Source: Gnetum montanum (lineage: Eukaryota > Streptophyta > Gnetopsida > Gnetales > Gnetaceae). Taken from it: DNA of 64,000 nucleotides. The translations under genes were made by a program, and so were the position numbers. Under the pieces are notes generated by a model. It did no database searches and had not been told where the DNA came from. It saw nothing but the letters and a program-made list of their open reading frames with translations. This document shows positions 34,033-46,612 of the stretch, piece after piece. Position 1 is the first letter of the stretch; every line of letters begins with the position of its first letter. Where the stretch lies: the NCBI GenBank assembly GCA_015680685.1, contig MNCI01008335.1:1020204-1084203 (forward strand), written 5' to 3'.

Positions 34033-34393
34033 TGATAAGTGACAAGGTACCTCTACGCCCAACCATACAAATCATAAGCATTCATGCACCATCCAATCAA
34101 ATTATTGTGGATGGGACTAGTTGTGCATCTAAATCATTATGCCTTGACCATAGTTCACTGTCTTCTTACTTTGACTAGTGGTAGTGTGTCATTTATGGTT
34201 AGTCCAAAGTGAGGCATATGATGATTGATGTTGTTCGACCCTAAGCTACTCCTAATGATAATAAAGAACTTAATTGTTTAATCTAATTAACAATGAAAAG
34301 TAATGTCTAAATTAGCCTATGTGTGATGAGTATCTATTCATAATCATCCACACATGCCTTGGACTTTGCATAACTACTGTTGGGATTACCAAG
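34033..34393 (-). repeat. TE-D 3' LTR, left part
   Basis: On plus it starts TGATAAGTGACAAGGTACC, the U5 end shared with the other LTRs, and runs to ATTACCAAG, where TE-E is inserted. It continues at 47,446. Confidence 0.85.
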
Positions 34394-34941
34394 TGATGAG
34401 CCGCGATATCGCATCTACCACGTGATATCGCGTATGCGATATTGCATCCTACCTCATCTTCTATAAATAAGAGGTGGCACCCTTTTTTCCCAATAGTTAG
34501 ACTTATACCCTTAGCCAAACTCTTGCAGTTTTACCATTCTAGGGTTAGAATAATTTCTGTGTGTCCACAGTAGGAGTCATAGAGTGAATGGATCTTTATT
34601 TGAGCAAATTGTACCTGAGCACACATTTGTGTACGGAAATAAAGATGAACTTTATGATAAACCTTGCAGCATACGGGCTAAGTTAATTAGTAATTAATTC
34701 TTATTGAATGTTTAACACTTTCCTAGTTAATTAATTTCTCTCTCAACCCTTGATCCTCAGTTAAGTGCACTTAGTATGACCGCTTCGAGCATGCGTGTAG
34801 CACTTGGTAACCCAGTAACGATTAGCGTTTGGTAATCCCAGCAACATTGCATTGGTTCAGGATGTGTATGGCAAGTGGGAATGGATACTGGTGTTAGGAC
34901 AATTAGAACTTAGTTAATGAATAGTTAAATTAAGTTAGTCA
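34394..34941 (+). repeat. TE-E 5' LTR, left part
   Basis: It starts TGATGAGCCGCGATATCGC. Palindromic CGATATCGC variants precede the TATA box CTATAAATAAGAGG (34,461-34,474). It breaks at TTAGTCA, where a foreign segment begins, and resumes at 38,066. Confidence 0.92.
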
Positions 34942-37900
34942 TTGTTGACGACTGTTTGGGACGCAACCGCCAACGAGTGTCCTCGAACAGGATTTAGGTG
35001 CTTGCTGGTCTCTGGCAACACCAAGGCCTAGATACCTCCAAATAGACTTAGTAGTTAATGTGAGTATGTGTGTGTGCTGTTACAGTGTGCGGTTGTGAAA
35101 AATGAAACAATTGCGTTGTGTGTAAACTACAAATGACTTATCTTAAAGAGATTCAGCCAACTTTGCCAAGTACTATGAGTTATTGAGAGTTCCTATTTTG
35201 TTCAATTGCCTAGTCTACGCAGTTCTTATAATACCTACTTGTAACAAATAAAATTTTGCAAAAACATTTGAGCACAACTCTGCGAATCTACTTCTAATTT
35301 TCCCCAGAGAAAGAAATAGTTCCAGAAGAAAACTAGAAATAGAGCAAGATTCAATAGAAATAGATAGAAAAGAAAGCAAATTTGTGTTAATACCTCAAAT
35401 ATTTAAACAAGGTAAAATGACATGAGTAAACACTTCGCAATAAAGCTATCCCAAATTCAATAACTACAAATTTTTCAAACTTCCAAGGCTCAAATAAGCA
35501 ATTTCTTCAAGACAATTCTACTACGTTACCAAAAAATTGTTGCGTAAACTATCACATACGAGACTCCATTTTGGCTAGATAATGGATGTCAACAATTGCA
35601 TTTAATAGAGCCTTCAAAAGACTTGACAATTTCTAATTGAAATACCATGGAGATTCACTTCAAAGATAAAAAGAAGCTATTCTGGTCCCATCAAAATACC
35701 AAAGATTTTCTGAACGCTCTTGACTATTGAATTGTTCAAAGGCATGACTACAAGTAGAGGCTCTCTTACAACGATGTCAATAGCAGTTCTTATACGTTGC
35801 ACAATAATCAAATTCACTACTAAAATGCTCTTAAGACTTTCAAACACAAGCGCTTCTATGGCGAAATTTTAACAGATATTTTCTATCAGGCAACAAGAAT
35901 AATAAGAGCAATCTAAAAATCCCAAAATTACGTGTCAAGGATGATACTATCTAAACCACTAGCTAAAAAATTTAACAAAAATAAAAAAAAAAACATAACT
36001 CACAGGACTATGACAAAGAGGCTGAAATCTTACAAGCAATCTTTCACAATGACTTCTTTACAAATTTTTCAAGAGTGTGTCTCCAAGTGAGAGCTCGCAA
36101 AAGTGTTATATCAATGTCTTCTCAAAAGTGTCCCCTTTTTTCTTACCCCTGAAGCCTTTTTATAGGGTTCAAAAGGTAGTTACATACTCAAAAATATCTT
36201 AGCTAACTTATCTCCCAAGTAACTTGCCCAACAAGTTAGGAAGTATTAACTTAGGAAGTTAGGAGAAATATTGCAAATATTGCTTTTGTGAATAATGAAA
36301 ATAAATCCAATAGCTCCATATAATTGTTATTTTCATTTTTATTTGTTTAGAATTTTTAAGTTTTGAATACTATTGAAGCCCTAGTAATTATATGAACAAG
36401 GTGATGGTAAAAAAGATAATACAATATCCACCTTGGTGTAGACGTTGGTGGTAGTGGTAGCTAATCTGTGTAAATTTATATAAACAATTTATTTGCATTT
36501 GCACCCATGTAAAATTTGCTGGAAACAGAAATTTAAATCCGGCGATGGCTCAAAATATGAGGTCTAAATGTGAAGGCACCAGGCCTGGAATTGCCAGCAA
36601 ATAGTTCCAAATTATCCTGCCCTACAAAAATCGTTATCAACTGCCACCACGGAAGAAGGCTCTGCCGTTGCATCTGGCATCGTTGCCGTGTGGTGTTCAG
36701 TTGCTGAAGAGTGGAGGAGGAAGATTTTTCTTGAAAAAACGATGTGCTGAACATACGGTTATGGAAAAACAGGCCAGAATTCCTTTGGTTCAACAGAAAA
36801 AGACAAACGTAATTTAGGGTTTTAGTTGCCTAGAATATTTTTTGTTTTGCCCAAATTCGCCTAGGGCTTCCTGCATTTTTCTTTCCAAATCATCTTCCAA
36901 ATCACTATCGTTGTTATTGATTGCAGAGCCAGGGGCAACCGTACCGTGGATCTTCATCCAGCGAAACTGTAGGAACCTTCATCATGCTGTCAGAACTGCC
37001 ACAACCTCCAGAACTGTTGTAGCTTGCAAAACTAAAAATGCCATGGCCTGCAAAACCACGATTGCCAAAAAAACCGTGGCTACCAGCAGATCTGCATCCA
37101 TAGCCCCAAGGGCCGCCCGTTGAGCATGAACTCTCTGTGCTTCATGAGTTTTAGCATTCGCTTGGTGTCCTTGGAGAACCAGAAACTGCATGAATGTGTG
37201 CAAGGTCGCTCTGGCTGCATATGGAGCGATTTGGTTGCATGTGTCGGTGAATTTAGGGCCTAATGTCTAGTGTTCCAAACATGTCAGTTGCAAAATGCCC
37301 AAATTCTGTAGCAGCATAAATGTTGGACAGCAAAGTGTGACCATCGGAATCCCTAGGAACCATTTCCAGAAGCTAGTTTTCACCAAGGGCACAAAGCTTT
37401 GGATTGCTGTGCATTTTCAACTTTCTTGATACATAAAATTTTTGATGCTTGAATCTTGGAATGTGCATAACTTAGTCTTATTGAAGCTAGAACCAGTTTT
37501 TGTAAATTCTTCAAATTTAGGTTCAGTATCTCTAATAATACTTTTTACATCTTTGGATAACGTTAAGATAGAATTTCTAAAAATCCCATGGATTCAGATT
37601 TCTGAAAATTGAGGCATGTGGATCGTCTTTGAAATCTTTTACTCTATTTGTTGGCTATCCCATGGATTCAATGTATTTATCATTATTTTTTATTGAACTT
37701 CCTGCACATGTTTTGCTTTCTGGTGGATGACTCCAAACAACATTAACAAAGTATTCAACATTGAATGAGCATGTATAGTTCCTTGGTTTAACAAACTAAT
37801 AACCTAACATCTCAAAGTTGTACTTTGAACCTTCTTTGCTTCAGCAAGCCATATGCACAGTCTTCATCATCTCTAAGAATATTAGCACAGTAGAATTCCA

Positions 37901-38060
37901 TAGTTTCACCATCTATTACTTCAAAAATTCAATGTTAAACTTTTGAACATTATAGGTAGATTATCTCTCTCTCTCTCTTAAATCAACACACAACACACAA
38001 CGGATGATAAATGGAATACCCTTTCAAAGCCTGCTCCATGAAATGGCCAAATGTGCCAAT
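34942..38060. mobile_element. Unidentified 3.1 kb insert in the TE-E 5' LTR
   Basis: It interrupts the LTR with a 5-base duplication AGTCA on each side (34,937-34,941 and 38,061-38,065); a sixth base also matches. The left edge is TTGTTGACGACTG and the right edge ATGTGCCAA(T). On the minus strand a TATA-like CTATAAAAAGGC (about 36,158-36,169) lies in the left half. A purine run ending AAGGTGGATAT stands before TGTATTATC at about 36,423. Together with the terminal TG at 34,943 these suggest a minus-strand LTR of about 1.48 kb with a copia-style polypurine tract. However, no second LTR copy is present at the right end and no pol motif was found. It is perhaps a truncated or composite element. 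Protein frames at 36,533-37,203 are short and unconvincing. Confidence 0.6.
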
Positions 38061-38065
38061 AGTCA

Positions 38066-38313
38066 CTTAGTTCTTTTTCCCTTTCCCTTATTAGCATAAG
38101 ACACCAAAAAGATAAAAGTTATAAAAATCATATACCTCAAGCTTACTTAACCATACAACCGTGACAATAATAGTAAGTTTGGGAAGACAACGATTGATTA
38201 ACCCTGAGTGTTCCATTAAGGCACATAAACACTTAGTCCTTGGAGTTTGACTAGATCGCACGTGAAATGCTCGTATTCGTATGGTTGAGTGTAGGGTACC
38301 TCGCCACTCATCA
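38066..38313 (+). repeat. TE-E 5' LTR, right part
   Basis: The sequence continues CTTAGTTC...TTATTAGCATAAGACACC and ends CGCCACTCATCA. The intact version of the junction can be seen in the 3' LTR near 47,190. Confidence 0.92.
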
Positions 38314-38314
38314 T

Positions 38315-38332
38315 TGGCACCGTTGTTGGGGA
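38315..38332 (+). other. Primer binding site of TE-E (tRNA-Asp type)
   Basis: TGGCACCGTTGTTGGGGA follows the LTR by one base and differs from the Athila site only by transitions. Confidence 0.8.
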
Positions 38333-38458
38333 CTTAGTTGTTTGTGCGCGGCGTAGAACATAGGAAATCATCCATATTATTGGAACACTAGAACGAACCC
38401 TTAGGGTTAATCAAAGAAAGATAAGTCAACGGTACATCGTACACCAAATGAGACAAGA

Positions 38459-40900
38459 ATGTCTTCTTCTTCGCATAAGAGCACTTCACTGCCTAGGACT
38501 AACATAAGAGGTAGTCGACAGCATCATACACGTAACCAAGATCCGCCAATTCCTCAATAGTTTTGTTTGGTATATACTCATCATGATGAGTATGTACCCG
38601 AGTTCACCTTTATTCTCCACCAAGATGAACAATTGCGTTGGAGAGACTTGGAGGGTAACATAGTGTTGCCTCTAGACTGATTATTCCCCAACATGCTCCT
38701 TCATGCTCTCACATAAATAGGCATGTCGCTTTTATACACGGAATACATTGCATGTGACCATGACACAAGGGACTATCATCCCATAGAAGTGCAATGTCAA
38801 TGAGACTTGCGACAGGAGAGTTACCACACATCCTTGAAAGGTAAATGGCCCCATAACGCCCCACACGTCTTAAGCGAAATTGAGGGTGGTGAACCTACTT
38901 CAATAGGTTCCCCACCAAACAATGTTCCCCCTCCTAATGATGGTCAAGAGGTGGTGTATTAGAACCTCCACTCCACGATTCACAACCTTGGTTTTGATCC
39001 CCACGAACACAAAGTGTTTAATGAGGGAACACAAACACACAATAACGACGAACGTTTTGATCATAATCACGATCAAGGCCAAGACCACCGAAGAGAAGGT
39101 AGAAAACACTGTCATGGCGATGGTTCTCCTTCTTCTTCACCTTCATCATCACATTCACGCTCTCCTTTAGTGTTCAGATGCAGTCATAAGGAAGCCAACC
39201 GTGAGGATAAAGGAAAATAGAGTGAAAAACATTGATGAGATAATTGAGAATGAGGACGAGGGCACTCTAAGCAATTAAGGCATAGAAGAAGGGAGAGTAG
39301 GGAACCGTGTAGACACCATAGACACTATGAATGAGATGACCACAAAGAACCCCTACTCACAACTAGAAGCATGCTAGATATAACGGAGGTCGTAAGAGTT
39401 TCCACAAGGCACCAAAAGGATAGTAGGATCAAGAGGTTAGACATGAACAACATCCCATGATTTGAAGGGGGATACAACGCTGATCCTTAAAATCATTTAC
39501 AAGCATTCCACAATGCATGTGCCTTGCAAAACATAGAGAACGGATGAAAAAAACTAAAGTTGTTCCCAAGGATACTAGTAAAAGAAGTTGAAAGCTGGTA
39601 CTGGTCCTTAGAATCGAAATCCATTCGGAGGTGGAGTACAATGTTAGAACTGTTAAATGATATGTATCAAACATACTCCCAAGTGTCTAACCTATGAAAG
39701 AAAATCCAAGGATGGAAGCAAGGAAATCATGAACCTTTGGATGCTACCATGGGCCGTTATTACGGACTGTTACATCGTTGCCCTGGCCATGGTTATTCGT
39801 AGCGGGATCAACTACGCCATCTCGTGGATGGACTTAGGCATGAAATAAGAAGAACCCTTGGAACATATGCCCAAGGAAGATTATTAGAGCTTAGGTCTCA
39901 TCAAATTCATAGATTTCCAGAGCAAGTAGCCAAAGAAGAAGGTGAGCTACGAAAGAGAGAAAGTGTAGAAGAGTACACCTGAGATCCTTCCCTCTGAAAA
40001 AGGGGAGTGAGATTCTGTGAGGAGGAAGAAGAGTCACCAATCAAAGAGATGGTGAATAAGAAAACTTTGCCACTCCAAAAGTTAACAATAGAAGTATCGG
40101 CAAAGGTAGACCAAATGTGGGAGTCCCTGGATAGTAGGTTTGAAACTGTTCTTAAAATTGTAGAGGAGTCTAGGGAGTGAGGTAGTAACCATGACAAAAA
40201 CAAAAAGAGAGAAGTGGATAATGCACGTAACAAGGATAAGGAAAAAATGGCCATCACTGAAGAGGTTATGGATTTAGACACGGATAATGACGGTGGATGT
40301 GAGATATGCCAATACGACCATCCTAAGGGATGTTGCCCAGTGATCTCACATCTACAAGAGTCTGGGGTGTATGTACTCAACTCATAACTTAATAAATGGT
40401 AAGCACCCCGATGGTTACCTTATCCATAAGGTAGCCCAAGGTAGTTCCACCAATCTTCAACATATTATCCAAGTGGAACACCATCACAACCTATTGAGCA
40501 ACATCAACAGTGGCAATACCCACAGTCATGGGGGATGCTACCACCAAGGCAACAATACCCCTACCAGCAACTAGATCCATATGGCTATTATGTGTAGCAT
40601 CCAATCTCTCCACGTGACTCTGTTGGTCATATGACACCACAACATCACTACCAAGCTTGGGAGTATTATAGGACTCCTTCTCCTAGGAAAGATAACCCAT
40701 AGAAATACCATCCTCCAAATCCATCTGCAACTCTCACACCGATAGCTCCATTACCACCCACTCTAGCAATGCAGGGGGAACTCCCCACTCAACTACATTA
40801 ATGTAATGCCACGAGGGTTGTGAATCCTCAACCCACAGTTGGTTCTAACAACATTACGAAGAAAAGACCTTTCTTCAAAACCAACAGTCCAACCAAGCCC
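38459..40900 (+). pseudogene. TE-E gag
   Basis: ATG 38459 opens MSSSSHKSTS as in TE-B. The order is the EFTFILHQDEQLRW block (about 38,600), a Ser/Arg/His-rich stretch (39,014-39,220), the gag core with EGGYN (about 39,464) and WYWSLE (about 39,597), and the zinc-knuckle-like CEICQYDHPKGCC (about 40,300). A Pro/Gln/Tyr-rich region follows. It stays in one frame with the protease and the start of RT, which points to a single gag-pol polyprotein. Many stops are at Gln, Trp or Arg codons of relatives. Confidence 0.88.
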
Positions 40901-41475
40901 TCACAACCACAAGCGGTTGAACCTCTGAACGCCTCTTCATCAAATAAGGCTTCAGAGCTCCCTTCAAACCAAACACTAAGCCCAACGCATACGGTTATGT
41001 TAACAGATGCCATTACTGACTAGATTAAGGTGGGCCACCTTCCCAGGAAATTCTTTGATCCTGGAAGCCCTCTAATCTATCTCCAAGTTGCTGGGAATGA
41101 ACCATGTAAAGCTCTTCTAGAATTAGGTTCTAGAGTCAACTTAATATCAAAAGAGATGTACAAAGATTGGAACCTACCTCCATTAAGAAAGAGCAATATT
41201 CGCCTAGAGCTGGTCGACTAATCCATCACTATTCCCTTGGGATTGGTGGAGGACATTGTTACTACTATGTGAGGGTGGTCGTACCCAGCTGATTTCCTAG
41301 TGATACAAGTAAATAATGGTAAAGGGGACTTCTCGATAATAATGGAAAAGGCATGACTAAGTACTATAGATGCACACCTAGGAATCTGCGATCTTTCTCT
41401 GGAAAAATCCAAGAAGAACACTTTTGGAAAGATCGAGAAGAAGAAGGTTCCATGCATCGCATACAGTGATACAAG
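40901..41475 (+). pseudogene. TE-E aspartic protease region
   Basis: IKVGHLPRKFFDPGSPL leads to ALLELGSRVNLIS (about 41,111-41,149), where TE-B and TE-H have LLDLG. The catalytic Asp is Glu here, so the enzyme would be inactive. A KKVPCIAYSD tail follows. Two further stops are present. Confidence 0.82.
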
Positions 41476-43320
41476 GTGCAATTGGGTGTAGAGATCATGG
41501 GTTGTGCAAAGTTTAGCATTGCCTGCATGCAATCGGTGTGCACAAGACATTAATATACAAAAGTGCCTATATGCAGTAGCCACACAACAAGAAGACACCC
41601 AGTGGCTAATGGCTGATCAAGAGAGAAGCTCACTAACGTGCATGGAACTAACTGAGGAAATAACTTGTGCTTACATTGAAAGCATAGATACACTAGAGCA
41701 AGTCTGCTGCCAACTTTCAAGCCTTAACCTTGAAAACATCAACTGGGGGAAGTTGGAAATTCCTAAAAAATTTAAACAAGAGCCCCTAGATTTGAAACCG
41801 TTGCCCACCGGTCTGGAATATATGACCTTCAAAAATGAAAAATCGGTAATCATTAATGCAAGACTTGCTTTCAAACAAAAAGAAAGCCTGCTGAAAGTGA
41901 TAAAAAAGTGGTCAAAAGCCATTGCCTGGTCATACCCCAAATTAACTAGAATAGATCCTAGGATATGCTAGCATAGGATTTACACTGACCCCTCTATGAA
42001 ACCTTAAAAAAAACCATAGAGGCTATGGAACCCAAAATTGAAGCAAGTAGTAAAAGAAGAAATAGAAGAACTTCTTAAGGTTGGGTTCATATATCCCATA
42101 GCTGATAGCAAATGGGTTAGCCCTTTGGTGATCATGCCAAAAAAGGGAGGCAAATGGAGGGTGTGCATATATTTTTAGGCTGCTAAACATGGCAACATTT
42201 AAGGATCACTTTTCATTGCCATTCGTTGACCAAGTCTTAGACACTATAGCAGGGCATCGCTATTATAGTTTTCTAGATGGCTATAGTGGATACAACCAAA
42301 TATAGATAGCGCTAGAAGATCAAGCCAAGACAACGTTCACCAGTACTTGGGGACTGTTTGCATATAAAGAAATGTCATTTGGCTTGTGCAATGTCTCTGC
42401 CACGTTTCAATGCCTAGTTCTAAGCATATTCCAACAGCAGATAGGAAACAGAGTGGAAGTCTTTATGGATGATTTCTCCACTTATGGAACAAGTTTTGAT
42501 TAACCTTGGACTAATTAGAGAAAGTGTTGAAAAGATGCATAGAAACCAACTTAAGGCTCAACTGGCAGAAAATCCATTTAATGGTCCAAGAAGGCATAGT
42601 ACTTGGGCATAAGGTTTCACATTTAGGAATAGAGGTGGACCCAGATAAAGTTAGAGTCATCCAAGGAATCACCCGTCAATTGGAAACTGTCAAACACATT
42701 TGGTCATTCCTTGGACACACTGGCTACTATAGGAGATTCATTGAGAACTTCTCCAAGATTGCCAAACCATTGGTAGAGCTAACAAAGAAGGACATACCAT
42801 TTGAATGGACGAGGGAATGTGAACGAGCATTCCAGACTCTGAAACAAAAGCTTGTAGAAACTCCTATTTTACAAGCTCTTGATTGGTCCACACTATTCCA
42901 TATAATGACTGACGCATCCAATTATGCCTTTGGAGCTTTACTTACATAGTTAGATGACCAAAAACATCCTTACTACATCCACTGTGCAAGTAGGAGTATC
43001 ACCAGTGCACAACTTAACTACACAACTATAGAAAAAGAATTAATGGCTGTAGTGTTTGCATTGGATAAGTTTAGACACTATGTGTTAGGTTACAAAGTAT
43101 TCATCCATATGGATCATAGTGCAATCTGGTTCCTCATGAATAAGCCAACGATTAGCCCTCGTATTATACGGTGGCTGGTAATCCTACATGAGCTCGATTT
43201 AATGATGATCGATTGAAAGAGCACTCAGAACGTAGTTGCAGATCATTTATCTTAGTTGCATTGGGATAGCAAAGAGGATGAATATGTAATGTCCAATCAT
43301 TTTCCTGATGAAGCCCTCTT
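41476..43320 (+). pseudogene. TE-E reverse transcriptase and RNaseH
   Basis: RT fingers start near 41,755 (EIPKKFKQEPLDLK). WRVCI (about 42,160) is in one frame, and FLDGYSGYNQ and FMDDFSTYG (about 42,462-42,488) are in the next, so compensating frameshifts lie near 42,170 and 42,500. LGHKVSHLGIEVDP, FLGHTGYYRRFIENF, the RNaseH motif TDASNYAFGA (about 42,910), EKELMAVVFALDKFRHY and VVADHLS (about 43,240) follow. All family catalytic motifs are visible, but stops at Gln/Trp codons block translation. Confidence 0.92.
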
Positions 43321-44700
43321 GCCAGTGTAGTGAATAACTAACCCATGGAGATGAATTGGTATAGTAGCATTCTCTCCTATCTCCTTACCCAACAAACACC
43401 ATAGGAGCTAGAATTTATGAAGAAACAATAGTTTCTTCACAAAGCCAAGTACTTCATGGAGATCAACAGACAACTTTACAAAGTGTGTCTTGATGGCTTG
43501 GTTCGATGGTGCATGCCTGAGGTGGACCAACTAAGAGTTCTCCAAGATGCTCATGAGGGCCCTTGTGGGGATCACTATGCGGGGAGATGAACGACTATTA
43601 AGATCTTGCTTGTAGGATATTACTGGCCAACATTATTTTGGGACGCCCATCAGTTTGTCCAATCTTGCAAGCACTGTCAACGTGATGGGGGAATGACTGC
43701 TAGAATGGAGGATTTGCAACAATGGATTCAACCTTTAGAACCCTTTGAAATTTGGGGGATAGACTTTATGGGGCCCATTACACCAATGTCCAATGGAAAA
43801 GCTTACATTATAGTTGTCATAGACTATTTAACAAAATGGGCTGAATCAGCTGTTGTTAAAAATTGCACATCATCTATAGCTGCACGATTTGTGCAACAAC
43901 AAATCATAAATAGGTTTGGTGTGCCATGTGCACTTATTTCGGATAACGGAACACATTTCACAAGTGCAAATTTTTAGAAGTTAATGCAACGCTTAGGGGT
44001 TGAACATAAATTGACTACACCTTATCACCCCCAAGATAATGGACAAGCTGAGGTCACCAACAGGGAGATCACTAAAATATTGACAAGGAAAATTAGCAAG
44101 TATAGGTGAGATTGGAGCACTAAACTGAATGATGCTCTTTGGGCATACCGCTCCACCTAGAAACTCCCTATAGGCTACTCTCCCTATGAGTTAGTGTATG
44201 GAAAGCTTTCAACGCTTCCAATTCAAATCGAGCTCCGTACACTATCAATGGCTTGTGTCCTCCACCTCGATCTTGATCTAGCACAAAAACAAAGGTTGGC
44301 AACTTTAAACATGCTAAATGAAAACTGATTAGCGGCCCTGTCATCAAATGAGTTGCACAAGACATATAACAAGAAATGTCATGACTTGAAGATTTGAAAG
44401 GTTAAGTATCAACTAGGAGATAAGGTTCTCTATTGGAATCCCACACATGCGCCACAACGTACAAAACTTCAAACACTATGGGAAGGCCCTTACATTATTC
44501 ATACAACCTTTCCTTCAGGGGACTTGACCATATACAAACCCGAGAGCCCATGACCATATACAAACCTGAGAGCCCTGATAAGAGATTACTAGTCAATGTG
44601 CAACAAACCAAACCCTTCCATGAACTTAGAACGGCCAGTGCACATACTACGTCTGAGAAGGGATGACCCTGCTCATTATTTCGGATCCCCTGCTTTCAAC
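43321..44700 (+). pseudogene. TE-E integrase
   Basis: A frameshift near 43,325 separates it from RNaseH. The zinc-binding HHCC is legible as DAHEGPCGDH...CKHCQRD. The catalytic triad is intact: WGIDFMGP (about 43,755), LISDNGTHF (about 43,936) and GQAEV (about 44,041). The C-terminal G-P-Y module is TLWEGPYIIHTTFPSGD (about 44,472). A short duplication repeats the TIYKPESP phrase near 44,530-44,570. Stops interrupt it at 43,975 and several later points. The end is marked by the SVMGEMATS-encoding polypurine motif at 44,703. Confidence 0.92.
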
Positions 44701-46599
44701 TCAGTCATGGGGGAGATGGCCACCTCTGTTGATCATTTGAGGCCCTCAGTTCCTTTTTAAATTTTTTTTTACACATTTTTGTTTTACAAATTTCTTTAAC
44801 TTTTCTTGTTTTTGTTTTGCAACATCGTTTATACTTTTTCATTTCTTTATGTGTTTTTTTGTTTTGTTAGGTTCGTCACCTAATAAGTGCTCTTGATGTT
44901 CTATTGAACTATATTCTATTGATTGCTAATGTTTGGTTTTTACCTTTTGAGTTATAATGTTGATACTAAGGTATGGTTCTTTTGATATAGTAGGCAATGA
45001 GTCCACATCATCCATGCATTCATAAATTTCTATGGTTTCTCTTGGCTTGGAATTGTATGGTCCCTTTCTTAATAATAAATCTATTAACAAATTGGTGATT
45101 GGGCATTTCTCAAACTAAGGAAGGGCTCAAGGATTGAAAAGGGTGTGACTTCAAGGGGATTTGATGCATTTGTGCTGGCCATTCTCTTGGGTGCTTGGAT
45201 GTTTTCTTCTTGAGTTTTCCTTACCATTTTGACATTGCTCCATTATCAAGAAGTTGAGCTAATAAAAATAATAAGTCTTTGCATGGTGTAGTTCTCATGC
45301 AAAAAGAAAAAGAAAAAGAAAAGTGAGAATTCAAAGCACACCCCTTAGACAAAATAATCATCTGGGCTACAAGCACTAGTTATGGAACTGAAAAAACATG
45401 TTCCCTCTAACTAAGGCCCTTTCTTTCTTCCTACTTTTTCCTTTCTTGTTTTCTCGGAATGGTGGTGACTCTTTGGTAGAAGCATTCCTGTTACTTCAAG
45501 TGGATGGATTGGCAAAATGTATTAATGCGAAGTCACTGGATGTGGATTGTTTGAAGCTGGATTTGGAATGGGATCTACTTAGTCACATGAACCATAAATA
45601 CACAAGGGGCTGTACACCACCTTGTTCTTGGGACTCCATTCCATTCTCTTCTTTCCATCATTATTTCTCCATTTTCCACCTCATTTCCGGTTGTATCAGT
45701 AGTCTATATTTTGGTTGATACATTGTTTTTTTTTGTTAAATTCTTATGGTTAAGACTTTAACTCTTGCTTCCGAATGACATTTCCAGAGTCTACAAAGTC
45801 TTTGAATGTGGGTTTGTTAGGGCATAATGGGCATGAGCCTGCTTTGGGGAGGATCCACTGGAATTCCTATTTGGTGCATTAGTTAACTTCTTTCCCTTAA
45901 AAATTTCCATAATTAACATTTGTTTTGTTCATTCCCACTTCTGATGTTCATTTTATTAGTGTTGCCATTGTATATTTCTCTCCATCTTTCTTATTCCTTA
46001 TCTTTTTCCATTCTATCACTACTAGAGGATTGCTCTTAATCATGGGGGTCTTACTTGGTTCAATTTTTTCAATTTTCTCCTAACCCCTACACCTTGGGTA
46101 GTCACTAGTGTTATATCTCTAGAATCCGTATTAGCCATATCACAACTTAGGCAATGGACCTTACACCGAGGCAAGGTATCAACTGCATTGTGATTTATTT
46201 ATCCTTGCTAATATGAGACTGTGTTGTGTGTGCAGATGGCAATCATACAAAAATGGACTGGATTTGGAGGAAACACTTAGGATGGAATAGTGCTGGAATA
46301 GTTATGCAAGGAACAAGATTGATGACACGGTTACGGATGGACAATGGAAGGCACAATCCTAGCATCGACAGCAACACGCCTTCTTCTTTTCTTCTCTCTC
46401 TCTTCTCTCTTAGCTGCCAAATAATGCTGGATGTCAAATGTGTATAGTGTTCACTCTTGTGGTCATGAATACTAATATTACCATGTATTGTAATGATGAT
46501 CCGTTCACGTGTCACCCCATTCATCATTAGTGCCATTCCAGTCAATAATCCCATACCTTCCAAATATTTTGTAAGGAACTTGAGGACGAGTTTTCAATT
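44701..46599 (+). other. TE-E region between integrase and 3' LTR
   Basis: Polypurine motifs are at 44,703-44,719 and 46,038-46,048, and the intron-like block is at 46,176-46,235. An open stretch at 45,398-45,718 contains GGDSLVEAFLLLQVDGLAK, which has equivalents in TE-B, TE-H and, more distantly, TE-F. This may be the remains of a coding segment, but no family is recognised. Confidence 0.6.
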
Positions 46600-46612
46600 A
46601 GTCATGGGGGTA
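46600..46612 (+). other. Polypurine tract of TE-E
   Basis: AGTCATGGGGGTA is immediately before the 3' LTR start TGATGAGCTG. It is identical to that of TE-B. Confidence 0.88.

Noticed and set aside
36842-37123. Plus-strand Cys/Lys/Thr-rich frame in the same insert
   Set aside because: The low-complexity composition comes from repeated TGCAAAACC-type triplets. There is no recognisable domain.
36533-37203. Minus-strand frames in the 3.1 kb insert, considered as copia gag
   Set aside because: The order of the vaguely gag-like phrases is reversed from that of copia gag, and no zinc knuckle or pol follows.
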